A DNA stretch of 64,000 nucleotides from Candidatus Hydrogenedentota bacterium (GCA_029556545.1 JAKQEQ010000076.1:61231-125230); one strand, 5' to 3'; positions 18,282-27,864 are shown, counted from the first letter of the stretch. Made by a program: numbers and translations. Notes: generated from the sequence alone by a model not told the origin.

Positions 18282-19769
18282 TCACCGGGTCGGATTGAGC
18301 AGGGCCTCGTCCGCGTAACGCAGCAGCAGGTCTTCGCCTTCCGCGTAAAGGGCGCGCACGTTCTCGAACGTGAGCGGCACGCGCAGGTCCGGCGTGATGC
18401 CGCCTTCGCCCGCGGCATTGGCTTCGCCTTGAATCGCCCCTTCGGCGTCGAGGACGCGCCCGACGGGGAAGTAGAGCGCGCGCCCGTCGGGGAGGTCGGC
18501 GTAGCCGCCGCCCACCGCGACCGAGCCGAAGGTGCCGTGCACACCGATGACGTGGACGTCTTCGCGCCGCTGCAACGCACGGACAAAACCCTCGGCGGCG
18601 TTGAACACCGCGTGGTCAACGAGGACGGCGATGGGCCCCTCGAAAAGCGGGTCGCGCGGCGTGATCCGCAGTCGGCCGTCCGGCCGGGTAACAAACGCCT
18701 TGTCGGACTTGTCGTACACCGCGATGTCTTCGTAGAAGACCTCGTCGGCGAAGAAGTGCCCGAGGAACTTCGCGGCCAAATCGTCCGCGCCGCCGCTGTT
18801 CCCGCGCAGGTCGAGTATCAGACCGGGAACACCTTTGCGAATCATGCCGGCGATTTCACTCTTGAATGCGTTTGCGGGGAACGGGACACCGACGCTCGGC
18901 GCGAAGAAATGTATCCTGATGTATCCCGGCCCGCTCGGGAGTATCCGCGCCTCGATAGGCGGCCCGAACTCGCCCGCTTCGCCGGCGTGAAGGTAGGTTC
19001 GGTCTAGCGCTACGTAGTCGTCGTCCACGGCCTGTACGCTCGCTGCGAAGGTTTCCGTCGCGTCGGGATTCCGAAACGAAAACGCGACTTCGGTCTTCAC
19101 AGGGCAGCGCGTGAGAAAGCGCATCTGCTCGATGCGTCGGCCCTCAGGCGTCGCAGGCGGGCGACGGGCCCAAATGATCGGCGCGCGCGCCAGCGATTCC
19201 TGGATGGGCGTGCCGTTGTAGTCGAGGATTTCCGCGCCCCACTGCATCCCGATCGCGGCGGCGGGACCGTCTTCGAGGATTACATGCGCGACAACGCGGC
19301 CGTCGTCGAGTTGGAGGACGCTGAATCCCGGCGAACCGCCGACGTGGGCATGGCGAATCGCTTCGTCATCGTACAATCCCATGTTGCCGTCGGGAATGGA
19401 GTACACGTATTCGAGCAACGCGACATAATAGGCGTCGGCGTTGTTTTCTTGTTCAGCCATGCTGATGCGCGGCGCAAACTCCTCGTAGCGCGCAGCCCAG
19501 TCGATGGCCTTGTGCTCGGTGAAGGGGTACTCGGCAGCCAGTTTCTGGTGGACAGCGTCGAAAGCGCCCACCCAACCGAGTTTGCTGTAATCCAGGTCTT
19601 TTTTTCCGAAAAAAGGGATGCGAAAGGGCAAGTCAGGCACGAAAATCGGGATTTTCGTCAGGGGAATGGTCGTAGTCGTGCAGCCCGGCGAGAGGATACA
19701 GACTGCCGCAGCCGCGAATAAGCTGCCTGCCGCCGCCGTGAGCCGACGGCGCTTCTCGCGATGTGCCAT
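18282..19769 (-). CDS. S41-family peptidase-like lipoprotein with lost catalytic residues
   Basis: Predicted lipoprotein of 495 residues. The signal peptide has a lipobox LSPGC with Cys30, so mature protein would be anchored in a membrane facing the periplasm. A PDZ-like segment (VILEDGPAAAIGMQWGAEIL) is followed by a TSPc domain with LILDLRGNSGGADDLAAKF. The position of the S41 nucleophile (usually S in SAAE) reads NAAE, and the lysine of the usual TFGKG reads TFGSV, so proteolysis by the classical Ser-Lys dyad appears impossible. The start at 19769 is chosen for GGAGG and the signal peptide; the frame is open to 20015. The gene may bind peptides or cell-wall stems as a scaffold. It is not obviously in an operon. 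Confidence 0.8.
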   Translation of the reverse strand: MAHREKRRRLTAAAGSLFAAAAVCILSPGCTTTTIPLTKIPIFVPDLPFRIPFFGKKDLDYSKLGWVGAFDAVHQKLAAEYPFTEHKAIDWAARYEEFAPRISMAEQENNADAYYVALLEYVYSIPDGNMGLYDDEAIRHAHVGGSPGFSVLQLDDGRVVAHVILEDGPAAAIGMQWGAEILDYNGTPIQESLARAPIIWARRPPATPEGRRIEQMRFLTRCPVKTEVAFSFRNPDATETFAASVQAVDDDYVALDRTYLHAGEAGEFGPPIEARILPSGPGYIRIHFFAPSVGVPFPANAFKSEIAGMIRKGVPGLILDLRGNSGGADDLAAKFLGHFFADEVFYEDIAVYDKSDKAFVTRPDGRLRITPRDPLFEGPIAVLVDHAVFNAAEGFVRALQRREDVHVIGVHGTFGSVAVGGGYADLPDGRALYFPVGRVLDAEGAIQGEANAAGEGGITPDLRVPLTFENVRALYAEGEDLLLRYADEALLNPTR

Positions 19770-19941
19770 GACGTCCTCCACGTTATGCGCTTGGTTCTCG
19801 TTACGGAGCCCCGCAACCTTAGCGCAAGAAAGCGTGCTTATGCAATGAAACCGGGGTTCCAGGTTAGCGCTCCGAGGGGACGAAGAGGATTGGCGGCACG
19901 GACGGGTCGGGGCCTTGAGCGACCCTGAGGGGCATTTTCCA

Positions 19942-19970
19942 TTGACTCCTCCCCTTGAAGTCGGTGTAAT
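19942..19970 (+). promoter_or_regulatory. Sigma-70-type promoter upstream of tRNA cluster
   Basis: TTGACT (19942-19947), a 17-base spacer and TGTAAT (19965-19970), facing the tRNA genes. It is the outer of two tandem promoters with the same -35 sequence. Confidence 0.55.
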
Positions 19971-20029
19971 AAAGATGCTACACTCTGGCCACTTGGCGTT
20001 GCCGGAGAAGGGCAACAGGGCTGTTCTTC

Positions 20030-20059
20030 TTGACTTTCTTGTTTCTCCGGACTTAGAAT
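20030..20059 (+). promoter_or_regulatory. Sigma-70-type promoter immediately upstream of tRNA-Phe
   Basis: TTGACT (20030-20035), an 18-base spacer and TAGAAT (20054-20059). The predicted start would fall about ten bases before the tRNA-Phe 5' end. This is the likely principal promoter for tRNA-Phe and tRNA-Thr. Confidence 0.6.
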
Positions 20060-20075
20060 TGAAGAGGATATCCGT

Positions 20076-20151
<76 letters not shown>

Positions 20152-20160
20152 TTTTTTCAG

Positions 20161-20236
20161 GCTGGAATAGCTCAGTCGGTAGAGCACGTCACTCGTAATG
20201 ACGGGGTCCGGGGTTCGACTCCCCGTTCCAGCTCCA
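20161..20236 (+). tRNA. tRNA-Thr (CGT)
   Basis: Full cloverleaf: acceptor GCTGGAA pairs with TTCCAGC, the anticodon arm is CGTCA-CTCGTAA-TGACG with anticodon CGT (reads ACG), the T arm is CGGGG-TTCGACT-CCCCG, and CCA is encoded. 76 nt, probably cotranscribed with tRNA-Phe. Confidence 0.97.
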
Positions 20237-20367
20237 TTTTGCCGGTGCGCAGGGGTCTGTATGTTCAAGTGAGGTTTCTGAGCTAAACCTTCTTTGCTCC
20301 TGTAGCTATGCCCGATTTGCGAAGGCTGCCGGGCGTATGTGGAGCGCGGATGATTGGACGTGACATA

Positions 20368-20946
20368 ATGGAAACAAAGCAATCTTTCAGCACCTCGGAA
20401 GTGGCCAAGTACTGCCATGTGACCGCCGACACGATTCGTAAGTGGGCGGAGGCCGGGAGGATACAGGTCTTTAAGACGCCCGGCGGCCACCGGCGCATCC
20501 GCCGGGAGGATTTAGTGCGTTTTCTTCGCGAGAACAGCATTCCGATTCATGAAGAACTCGATAATTCGGGGGTGAAGGTGCTTGTGGTGGACGACGAGAA
20601 ATCCGTGATTTCCGTGGTGCGGCGGTTTCTCGAACGGGCGCAGACGCCGTTCCAGATCGAGGTAGCGATGGACGGTTTCGACGCCGGGCATCAGGTGGCT
20701 ACGTTCAAGCCGGACGTCATCTTCCTTGACCTGCGGTTGCCGGGTCTGGACGGTTTCGAGGTCTGTCGTCGGATCAAGACGAACAAAGAGACCGCCGGCA
20801 CTCACGTCATCGCGATGACGGGATACTACGAGGGCGACGTGGCGCAACGGATCATCGAGTTGGGCGCCGTCATGCTCATGCCAAAACCCTTTACGCCCGA
20901 TGACCTTCGTCGGGCGCTAGCCAAAGTCGGCGTCGAGGTCAATTAG
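20368..20946 (+). CDS. Excisionase-type HTH fused to response-regulator receiver domain
   Basis: A 192-residue regulator. Residues about 5-55 form a MerR/excisionase-like winged HTH (FSTSEVAKYCHVTADTIRKW, then a TPGGHRRI wing), the form that binds DNA as a helix plus wing. Residues about 67-190 form a CheY-like receiver with the acidic pair (VDDE), phosphoacceptor Asp in FLDLRLPG and the conserved Lys in MPKPF. The order (DNA-binding domain first, receiver last) is reversed relative to classic response regulators. No histidine kinase is adjacent, so the partner is unknown. An earlier ATG at 20350 is possible. Confidence 0.85.
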   Translation: METKQSFSTSEVAKYCHVTADTIRKWAEAGRIQVFKTPGGHRRIRREDLVRFLRENSIPIHEELDNSGVKVLVVDDEKSVISVVRRFLERAQTPFQIEVAMDGFDAGHQVATFKPDVIFLDLRLPGLDGFEVCRRIKTNKETAGTHVIAMTGYYEGDVAQRIIELGAVMLMPKPFTPDDLRRALAKVGVEVN

Positions 20947-21099
20947 AACCTTGGCGCGGCTTGCCCGCACATTGCTCGCCGGCGATCGGGGGACGCCACG
21001 CGATTGCCACGGCCGGCCTGAGATTCGACTCCCTCTTCTCAAACCCGTATTATCTCGTGGACGCGCGCGGGGCGCGGCTTGTGAGGGAGTATCACGCGG

Positions 21100-22779
21100 A
21101 TGCTGTTCACGGAACAAACCATTGGCGCATTCTTCGAGGATCGGGCGCGGCGACAGCCGGAACACGACTTCATTGTCTACCCGGATCGGGGGCTGCGTTG
21201 GAGCTACGCGGCGTTTGACGCGCGCGTGAACCGGTTGGCGAAGGGCCTGCTCGCCATCGGCATCGAGAAAGGGGACCATGTCGGCATCTGGGCGTGCAAC
21301 GTGCCGGACTGGATCACGTTCCTGTTCGCCACGGCGAAGATTGGCGCGGTCCTCGTCGCGGTAAACACGGCGTACAAGGGCCACGAACTGGCCTATGTCA
21401 TGAAGCAGTCCGACATGAAGGCGCTCGCGCTCATTGATCAATTCCGGGAAGTGGATTACGTTCATACCGTCTGCGAGGTTGTTCCCGAATTGCTGAAGCA
21501 TCCCCGGGGAAGCATGCTCAGCGCGGCGTTCCCGCGGCTCCGGCATGTGCTGTTCATCGGGGAGGACCGGCACGACGGGATGTACAACCTGGAGGAACTC
21601 CTGGCGCTGGGCGACGGCGCTCCAGACGACGATTTCGCGCGCGCGCGCGCGGCGGTGTCAAACCATGACGTAGTCAATATGCAGTACACCTCGGGCACGA
21701 CGGGTTTCCCGAAGGGCGTCATGCTGACGCACCGCAACATTCTAAATAACGGGTACTACATCGGCGAACGCCAGCGGCTTACGTCGGCGGACCGGGTATG
21801 CGTGCCGGTGCCGCTGTTTCATTGCTTCGGCTGCGTACTGGGCGTGCTGGCGACGCTGACGCACGGGGGCACGCTGGTAATGCTCGAACAGTTCGACCCG
21901 GTGCGCGCGCTGGCGGCGGTCGCGAAGGAGCGCTGCACGGCGCTCTATGGCGTGCCGACCATGTTTATCGCCGAGTTGAACCATCCCGAGTTCGACATGT
22001 TCGACCTCTCGTCGCTGCGCACGGGGATCATGGCGGGCGCGCCGTGCCCCATCGAGACCATGCGCCGTGTCGTGGACCAGATGCACTGCCCCGAGATCAC
22101 CATCGCATACGGGTTGACGGAGGCCTCGCCGGTGATCACGCAGACCAGCACGGACGACACGCTCGAGCGGCGCGTGGGCACGGTCGGCACGGTTCAGCCG
22201 GGCATCGAAGTAAAGATCGTGGACCCGGAAACAGGCGCGACGCTCGGGCCGAATGAGCCGGGCGAACTGTGTTGCCGCGGCTACAATGTCATGAAGGGCT
22301 ACTACAAGATGCCCGAGGCGACGGCGGCGGCCATCGACGCGGAGGGCTGGCTGCACAGCGGCGACTTGGCTACGCGCGACGAGGATGGCTACTATCGGAT
22401 CGTGGGCCGCAGCAAGGACATGATCATCCGCGGAGGCGAGAACATCTACCCGCGCGAGATCGAGGAATTCCTGTTCACGATGCCGGGCGTCGAAACGGTG
22501 CAGGTGGTGGGCGTGCCGGACGCGCGCTTCGGCGAGGTGGCCGCCGCGTTTATCAAGCGCAAGGCGGGCACGGACCTTACGGAGGAGGACGTGCGCGACT
22601 TCGCCCGGACGCGGATCGCGCGCTATAAGGCGCCGCAACACATCTTCTTTGTCGAGAGTTTCCCGATGACCGCGAGCGAGAAGATTCAGAAGTACAAGCT
22701 GCGCGAAATGGCGAAGGAACTGCTGCAAATCGACGGAAAGGTCTTTGACGCGGAGGAGAAGGAGAAGAGAGGAGAGTGA
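21100..22779 (+). CDS. AMP-binding acyl-CoA synthetase
   Basis: ATP-dependent ligase that activates a carboxylic acid, probably a medium- or long-chain fatty acid, to the acyl-CoA through an acyl-AMP. The ANL signature [16 protein letters not shown] is intact. Further motifs are [10 protein letters not shown], the hinge [22 protein letters not shown], and the C-terminal lysine region near [12 protein letters not shown]. At 559 residues it has normal length. The stop overlaps the GTG of the next gene (GTGA), coupling it to the ABC-transporter operon. Substrate specificity cannot be read directly. Confidence 0.9.
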   Translation: MLFTEQTIGAFFEDRARRQPEHDFIVYPDRGLRWSYAAFDARVNRLAKGLLAIGIEKGDHVGIWACNVPDWITFLFATAKIGAVLVAVNTAYKGHELAYVMKQSDMKALALIDQFREVDYVHTVCEVVPELLKHPRGSMLSAAFPRLRHVLFIGEDRHDGMYNLEELLALGDGAPDDDFARARAAVSNHDVVNMQYTSGTTGFPKGVMLTHRNILNNGYYIGERQRLTSADRVCVPVPLFHCFGCVLGVLATLTHGGTLVMLEQFDPVRALAAVAKERCTALYGVPTMFIAELNHPEFDMFDLSSLRTGIMAGAPCPIETMRRVVDQMHCPEITIAYGLTEASPVITQTSTDDTLERRVGTVGTVQPGIEVKIVDPETGATLGPNEPGELCCRGYNVMKGYYKMPEATAAAIDAEGWLHSGDLATRDEDGYYRIVGRSKDMIIRGGENIYPREIEEFLFTMPGVETVQVVGVPDARFGEVAAAFIKRKAGTDLTEEDVRDFARTRIARYKAPQHIFFVESFPMTASEKIQKYKLREMAKELLQIDGKVFDAEEKEKRGE

Positions 22780-24440
22780 GGGGATTGTCCATCGGCGAAG
22801 GGCGCATGGCGAGTACGATTACGAGCACGATTACGAGCACGATTATCCTCGTGTCCTGTCTACCGCTGGTCTCCGTTGTGGCGGGCTGTGGGCGCGCCGC
22901 GGACATGCCCGGCGCGGTGATTCTGCACGCGGGGAACGGCGCCGAGGTGCAGGACCTTGATCCGCACATGGTCTCGGGCGTCACCGAGCACCGGACGCTC
23001 TGCGCGCTCTTCGAAGGCTTGGTGAATCTGGACCCCCGTACGCTCGAACCGGAGCCGGGCGTGGCCGCGTCGTGGGACCTCTCGCCCGATGCACGGGTTT
23101 ACACGTTTCATCTGCGGCGAGACGCGCGGTGGTCTAACGGCGATGCCGTGACGGCGGAGGATTTCCACTACGCCTGGCGGCGTATCCTTTCGCCGAACCT
23201 TGCCGCGGACTATGCTTACTTCCTGCATTGCATCGAGAATGCAAAGGCGTACAACGAAGGGACCGTGACGGATTTCGACGTCGTCGGCGTCAAGGTCGTT
23301 GATGCGTATACCCTCGAGGCGAGGCTCGAACATCCCACGCCGTATTTCCTCGGGATGCAGGTACATCAGGCGTACATGCCCGTACACCGGGCGACCATCG
23401 AGCGTTTCGGCGCGATGGACGAACGAAGTACGCGCTGGACGCGCGCGGGGAACCACGTGGGCAACGGCCCGTTCCTGCTGGCGGAATGGACGCCGAACGC
23501 CGTGATCCGCGTGCGGCGCAATCCGCATTACTGGAACCGGGACGCGGTGCGTCTCGACGGAATCAACTTCTACGCCATCGACAACCTGTGGACGCAGGAG
23601 CGGGCGTTTCGGAGCGGGCAGTTGGACATGACCGACGACGTGCCGCTGCACAAGGTGCGCCTGTACCGCGAACGCGACCCGGACCGCATCGTGCTGCATC
23701 CGTACCTCGGCACGTATTACTACCGATTGAACGTGACGCGGCCGCCGTTCACGGACCGGCGCGTGCGCCGGGCCTTCGCCATGGCCCTCGACCGCGAGGC
23801 GATCACGCACAACGTCACGCGCGGCGGCGAGGAGCCCGCGCCGTTCTACACGCCGCCCGACACGAACGGCTACACGTGCCGCCACCGCATCCCGTTCGAC
23901 CCGGCGAGCGCCCGGGTGTTGCTCGCGGAGGCGGGTTTTCCCGACGGGCGTGGTCTGCCGCCTATCGAAATCCTGTATAACACGAGCGAGGCGCACAAAC
24001 TCATCGCCGAGGCGGTGCAGCAGATGTGGAAGCAGCACCTGGGCGCGGACGTGCGCCTGCTCAATCAGGACTGGAAGGTGTATCTCGATTCGACGAACAC
24101 GTTGAACTACATGGTCGCGCGGTCGGGCTGGATCGGCGACGTGGTGGACCCGGTGAACTTCCTCGAGTGTTTCCTCGGCGGCGGCGGCAATAACCGGACC
24201 GGATATGCCTCGCCCGAGTTTGACGCGCTGGTCCACGCGGCCTACGCCGAGGCCGACGTCGGTCAGCGGCTCGAACTGCTGCAAGAGGCCGAGGCGGTGC
24301 TGCTCGAGGACGCGCCGTTGATCCCGATATATTTCTATTCGCGGAAATACTTGAAGCGGCCCGAAGTCCTGGGGCTCGACCCGAATCCCCTTGGCTACAT
24401 CCGCTGGACGCGGGTGACGTTGAGACGGGAGCGCGTTTAG
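22776..24440 (+). CDS. Oligopeptide ABC transporter substrate-binding lipoprotein (OppA-like)
   Basis: Family 5 solute-binding lipoprotein that captures peptides (or similar solutes) and delivers them to the OppBC-like permease. A lipobox VVAGC ends the signal peptide, which includes a run of STIT repeats encoded by a 12-bp DNA repeat at 22812-22847. The mature part has the family signature [16 protein letters not shown], then the [23 protein letters not shown] region, [11 protein letters not shown] and a late [15 protein letters not shown]. The start is GTG 22776, overlapping the synthetase stop; ATG 22806 is an alternative giving a more compact signal peptide. Confidence 0.9.
   Translation: MRGLSIGEGRMASTITSTITSTIILVSCLPLVSVVAGCGRAADMPGAVILHAGNGAEVQDLDPHMVSGVTEHRTLCALFEGLVNLDPRTLEPEPGVAASWDLSPDARVYTFHLRRDARWSNGDAVTAEDFHYAWRRILSPNLAADYAYFLHCIENAKAYNEGTVTDFDVVGVKVVDAYTLEARLEHPTPYFLGMQVHQAYMPVHRATIERFGAMDERSTRWTRAGNHVGNGPFLLAEWTPNAVIRVRRNPHYWNRDAVRLDGINFYAIDNLWTQERAFRSGQLDMTDDVPLHKVRLYRERDPDRIVLHPYLGTYYYRLNVTRPPFTDRRVRRAFAMALDREAITHNVTRGGEEPAPFYTPPDTNGYTCRHRIPFDPASARVLLAEAGFPDGRGLPPIEILYNTSEAHKLIAEAVQQMWKQHLGADVRLLNQDWKVYLDSTNTLNYMVARSGWIGDVVDPVNFLECFLGGGGNNRTGYASPEFDALVHAAYAEADVGQRLELLQEAEAVLLEDAPLIPIYFYSRKYLKRPEVLGLDPNPLGYIRWTRVTLRRERV
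22812..22847 (+). repeat. 12-bp tandem repeat forming the signal peptide of the OppA-like gene
   Basis: Three 12-bp units of the form AG(T/C)ACGATTACG encode repeated Ser-Thr-Ile-Thr. A nearly identical sequence in reverse orientation lies at 53574-53594 after mfd, where it is intergenic, so this seems to be a mobile or genome-wide short repeat that has been incorporated into a coding region. Confidence 0.55.
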
Positions 24441-24442
24441 GT

Positions 24443-25360
24443 ATGTGGCGTTTCATCGCGCGACGGCTCGTTGAACTGGCCCCGACATTGCTGGCGGTGG
24501 CCACGATTACGTTCTTCCTCGTGCGGCTCGCGCCGGGCGGGCCGTTCGACGCGGAGCGGCAGGTGCAGCCGGAGGTGCTCGAACGCCTCAAGGATCACTA
24601 CAACCTCAACGCACCCATATATCGCCAATACCTGGATTACATGTTCGGATTATTTCGCGGCGACCTCGGGATATCCTTCTCGAAACCAAGCTACACGGTG
24701 ACCGAACTGATCCTGCTGCGTTTGCCCGTGTCGCTCGAATTGGGCGCCTACGCGCTGCTCGTGGCGCTGGGCATCGGTCTTGGCGCGGGGCTGCTGGCGT
24801 CGCTCAAACCGAACAGCCTGCTCGATCACGCGCCCATGTCGCTGGCGATGATCGGCATTTGCCTGCCCAGTTTCGTGCTCGGGCCGCTGTTACTGCTCAT
24901 GTTCTCGGAGAAGCTCGCGTGGTTTCCCGTCATGGGCTGGGAAACGCCCGCGGACAAGGTGTTGCCGTCGCTCACGCTCGGGGCGGTGTACGCGGCGTAC
25001 ATCGCGCGGTTGACGCGCGGCGGCATGCTCGAGGTGCTGTCACAGGACTACATCCGCACGGCGCGCGCGAAGGGGTTGCGCGAATCGCGCGTGGTGCTGG
25101 AACACGGGTTGCGCGGCGGCATGCAGCCCGTGGTCGCGTTCCTTGGCCCGGCCACGGCGCGCCTGCTCACGGGTTCTTTCGTCGTCGAGACCATCTTCTG
25201 GATACCGGGACTGGGCCGCGATTTCGTGGGCGCGGCCTTCAACCGGGATTACCCGTTGATCATGGGCACGGTGCTCGTGTACGCCGTGTTTGTGTTGGTG
25301 TTGAACCTGGCCGCGGACATTGCGCAGGCGTGGCTCGACCCGCGCGTGCGCCGCGCCTGA
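24443..25360 (+). CDS. Oligopeptide ABC transporter permease (OppB-like)
   Basis: Inner-membrane permease, 305 residues with about six helices. The N-terminus FIARRLVELAPTLLAVATITFFLVRLAPGGPFD is typical of OppB/DppB. The EAA loop, which contacts the ATPases, is visible as YIRTARAKGLRESRVVLEHGLR, and the end has PLIMGTVLVYAVFVLVLNLAADI. It starts three bases after the binding-protein stop. Confidence 0.93.
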   Translation: MWRFIARRLVELAPTLLAVATITFFLVRLAPGGPFDAERQVQPEVLERLKDHYNLNAPIYRQYLDYMFGLFRGDLGISFSKPSYTVTELILLRLPVSLELGAYALLVALGIGLGAGLLASLKPNSLLDHAPMSLAMIGICLPSFVLGPLLLLMFSEKLAWFPVMGWETPADKVLPSLTLGAVYAAYIARLTRGGMLEVLSQDYIRTARAKGLRESRVVLEHGLRGGMQPVVAFLGPATARLLTGSFVVETIFWIPGLGRDFVGAAFNRDYPLIMGTVLVYAVFVLVLNLAADIAQAWLDPRVRRA

Positions 25361-25373
25361 CGGGACGACCCTG

Positions 25374-26264
25374 ATGCTGCGACGCCGAAAAAAAGACGCG
25401 CTCGCGGACGCCGAAGCGGGCACGTCGCTATGGAAAGACGCCTACTGGCGGTTGCGGAAGAACCGCCTGGCGCTCTTCGGCGCGTGCGTGAGCTGCATCG
25501 TCGCAATCGTCGCGATCGCCGGGCCGTGGTGCTCGCCTTACGCCTACGACGAGCAGGACCGCGAACTCGGGGCGGTCGGGCCGTGCGCCGCGCACTGGCT
25601 CGGCACGGACCTGCTCGGGCGGGACCTGCTCACGCGCACGCTGTACGGGGGCCGCGTGTCGCTCCTCGTCGGTATCGCGGCCACGGCGGTGTCGCTCGTT
25701 ATCGGAGTCTTGTACGGTGCGATTGCGGGGTTCCTCGGCGGGCGGACCGACGCCGTCATGATGCGCGTGGTCGACGTGCTCTACGCGCTGCCGTTCACAA
25801 TCACTGTGATCATCCTGATGGTGTATTTCGGGCGCAATTTCGTGTTGTTGTTCCTCGCCATCGGCGCGGTCGAGTGGCTGACCATGGCGCGGATCGTGCG
25901 CGGGCAGATTTTGTCGCTCAAGGAGAAGGAATTTATCGAGGCGGCGGTCGTCATGGGTTTGCGGCGGCGGCGCATCCTGCTCCGGCACCTGATCCCGAAC
26001 GTCCTCGGGCCGATCATCGTGTATACGACGTTGACCATTCCGAACGTCATGATTCTCGAGGCGTTCCTGAGCTTTCTCGGGCTGGGCGTACAGCCGCCCA
26101 TGAGTTCGTGGGGCCTCCTGATCAAGGAGGGCGTCGAGACGATGGAGCCCTTCTGGTGGATGCTCGTATTTCCCAGCGTCGCCCTGTCTGTGACGCTGTT
26201 TTCGCTGAATTTTTTCGGCGACGGCCTGCGCGACGCGCTCGACCCGCGCATGTCGAAGGATTAG
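25374..26264 (+). CDS. Oligopeptide ABC transporter permease (OppC-like)
   Basis: Second membrane subunit (296 residues). It has the LGTDLLGRDLLTRTLYGGRVSLLVG motif near the N-terminus and the EAA loop FIEAAVVMGLRRRRILLRHLIPN, and it ends DGLRDALDPRM as OppC and DppC do. ATG 25374 is preferred; the frame is open upstream only over the end of the OppB gene. The next genes are a toxin-antitoxin pair rather than the expected ATPases. Confidence 0.93.
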   Translation: MLRRRKKDALADAEAGTSLWKDAYWRLRKNRLALFGACVSCIVAIVAIAGPWCSPYAYDEQDRELGAVGPCAAHWLGTDLLGRDLLTRTLYGGRVSLLVGIAATAVSLVIGVLYGAIAGFLGGRTDAVMMRVVDVLYALPFTITVIILMVYFGRNFVLLFLAIGAVEWLTMARIVRGQILSLKEKEFIEAAVVMGLRRRRILLRHLIPNVLGPIIVYTTLTIPNVMILEAFLSFLGLGVQPPMSSWGLLIKEGVETMEPFWWMLVFPSVALSVTLFSLNFFGDGLRDALDPRMSKD

Positions 26265-26331
26265 AAGCCCCGAGAAGAAGCGTGACCGGATTTCGCAGCG
26301 GCAGTGGAAACAATAACGCAACGCCGTTCAC

Positions 26332-26360
26332 TTGTCGGGCGGCAACGCCGCCGGTATACT
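26332..26360 (+). promoter_or_regulatory. Promoter with embedded operator for the DUF433/DUF5615 pair
   Basis: TTGTCG (26332-26337), a 17-base spacer and TATACT (26355-26360). The spacer contains a perfect inverted repeat GGCGGC-AAC-GCCGCC at 26338-26352. A binding site between -35 and -10 would let the antitoxin repress its own operon. The promoter is a by-eye match; the operator role is inferred. Confidence 0.55.
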
Positions 26361-26392
26361 TAACAGAGGGACTATTGACGGAGAACACTCCT

Positions 26393-26620
26393 ATGAACAG
26401 CCGAATACAAATCAGCCCCGCTATATGCCATGGAAAGCCCGTTATTCGCGGAACCCGCGTGTTGGTCTCTTCAATACTTGGCGCTCTGGCTGGCGGAGAT
26501 TCGATCGAGATGGTGCTCGAGGATTATCCCAACATTACTCGAGATGACGTGGAGGCGGCATTGGCGTTCGCGGGCGAACTGTCGCGATTTGAGGAAATTC
26601 CTTACGAGACGGTTTCATGA
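26393..26620 (+). CDS. DUF433 antitoxin
   Basis: A 75-residue DUF433 protein. The family core is seen in RIQISPAICHGKPVIRGTRV and the VLEDYPNITRDDVEAALAFA segment, a helix-turn-helix-like DNA-binding fold. DUF433 genes are typically the antitoxin partner of PIN-like DUF5615 toxins. Here the stop overlaps the toxin start (ATGA), and a promoter with a palindrome lies just upstream, which fits autoregulation. Confidence 0.88.
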   Translation: MNSRIQISPAICHGKPVIRGTRVLVSSILGALAGGDSIEMVLEDYPNITRDDVEAALAFAGELSRFEEIPYETVS

Positions 26621-27030
26621 AGTTCTTTCTCGATGAGAACTTTCCAAAGGCGGCCCACGAATTCCTCATGTCGAGGCGTCACGAAGTCATCGATATTCGC
26701 GGAACACCGAAAGAAGGAAGCGATGATGCGACGCTTTTCGAGGTTGCTCAAGCGGCGGGAGCGGTTTTCCTGACCACGGACCGCGATTTCTTCCATACCG
26801 TGCCCCACTTGTACGATTGTCATTGTGGTGTCGTGGTCGTCGCGTTGCGTCAGCCCGGTCGCAAGAACATCCTCGATAAACTGGACTGGTTCTTGAGACA
26901 TTATGCCGGTATCACGCTTGAGAACAAGGTGTTTCAACTCAGAGACCGGGCTTGCATTCTGCTCTTACCCCCTGATGATGTCGGCGAGGCGGGAAATACC
27001 GGCGGCGAATCATCCACGCCTCGTCGTTAG
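26617..27030 (+). CDS. DUF5615 PIN-like toxin
   Basis: A 137-residue PIN-like domain protein, expected to be an RNase toxin neutralised by the DUF433 protein. Acidic residues typical of the fold are in FFLDENF near the N-terminus and in the TTDRDF motif at about residues 49-54. The C-terminal 20 or so residues are an Ala/Gly/Ser-rich tail beyond the family core. It overlaps the antitoxin gene by four bases. Confidence 0.85.
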   Translation: MKFFLDENFPKAAHEFLMSRRHEVIDIRGTPKEGSDDATLFEVAQAAGAVFLTTDRDFFHTVPHLYDCHCGVVVVALRQPGRKNILDKLDWFLRHYAGITLENKVFQLRDRACILLLPPDDVGEAGNTGGESSTPRR

Positions 27031-27138
27031 TCCGCCGCCATCGAGGTGGGAAGTACACTCGACTACTGACAGTCTGGTCCTGGTCGGCTTGGGAGGCGGC
27101 GCGCCGGCTCCGGCTGTGGAACAAAGAAGGAACACTGC

Positions 27139-27864
27139 ATGGCTCACTGGGAACATCGCGAGGAACCGGAATGGCGCGCGTTTCGCTTCAACCAGCCCTA
27201 TGCGAAAGGGCTCAAGCGCCTGCGCGCGGAGGTACTCGAGAAGACCGATTTCGACCCGGCGGTGCTCTGGCAGTGGGGCACGATGCAGGCCATGGCCGTG
27301 CTCGGCATTCTGAAAGCGGTCGAGCGGCGGTTCGGCAAGGCTGGGCAGGAGACGGCGGCGGCGGCGTTGCGCGAAGTGGGGCTGGACGTGGGCCGGCAAA
27401 TCCTCGAGGGCGCGGCGATTCCCGAGGACTTGCCGCCCATGAAGTTCATCAGCTTCTACGCCACCGTGATCAACCGGATTGTCTACGCGAGCCTGGAGAG
27501 GCCGCGCATCAAGAGCGACATCGAGGCGGACTTCGATATCCTGTGGTGCCCGCACCAAGACACCTACGGCGCCTTCGATTGCCGCGTGCAGCGGTATTTC
27601 GTTCAGGGCATGATCGACGCCGCGGAGGAGAAGTTCCCGGGGCTGGGTTTTCAAGCGCGGTTCGACAGCACGATTCCGTCGGGCGCGACGACGTGTCATT
27701 TCACGTTGTGGCGGGGCGGAGAGATGGCCGAGGGCCAAGGCGGCGTGACCGCGCGCGCCTGGGCCGAGTACACGCGGAAGCTGGATGAGAAGGCATTGGA
27801 GATTGCGCAGCGGGAAAGAAGAGACAAGGAAACCGGCGATGACCGGATTAAACCCTCACCCTGA
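27139..27864 (+). CDS. L-2-amino-thiazoline-4-carboxylate hydrolase-like protein
   Basis: A 241-residue protein resembling the ATC hydrolase family: an N-terminal helical segment, then the core DFDILWCPHQDTYGAFDCRVQRYF, and near the end FDSTIPSGATTCHFTLWRGG. Known members open the thiazoline ring during cysteine synthesis from ATC, but most family members are uncharacterised, and here the gene may act on another small ring or thioester. It sits between the toxin gene and the ATPase genes of the peptide transporter. The last codons and stop lie in a hairpin-rich repeat that appears to have supplied the terminus. Family call moderate. Confidence 0.55.
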   Translation: MAHWEHREEPEWRAFRFNQPYAKGLKRLRAEVLEKTDFDPAVLWQWGTMQAMAVLGILKAVERRFGKAGQETAAAALREVGLDVGRQILEGAAIPEDLPPMKFISFYATVINRIVYASLERPRIKSDIEADFDILWCPHQDTYGAFDCRVQRYFVQGMIDAAEEKFPGLGFQARFDSTIPSGATTCHFTLWRGGEMAEGQGGVTARAWAEYTRKLDEKALEIAQRERRDKETGDDRIKPSP

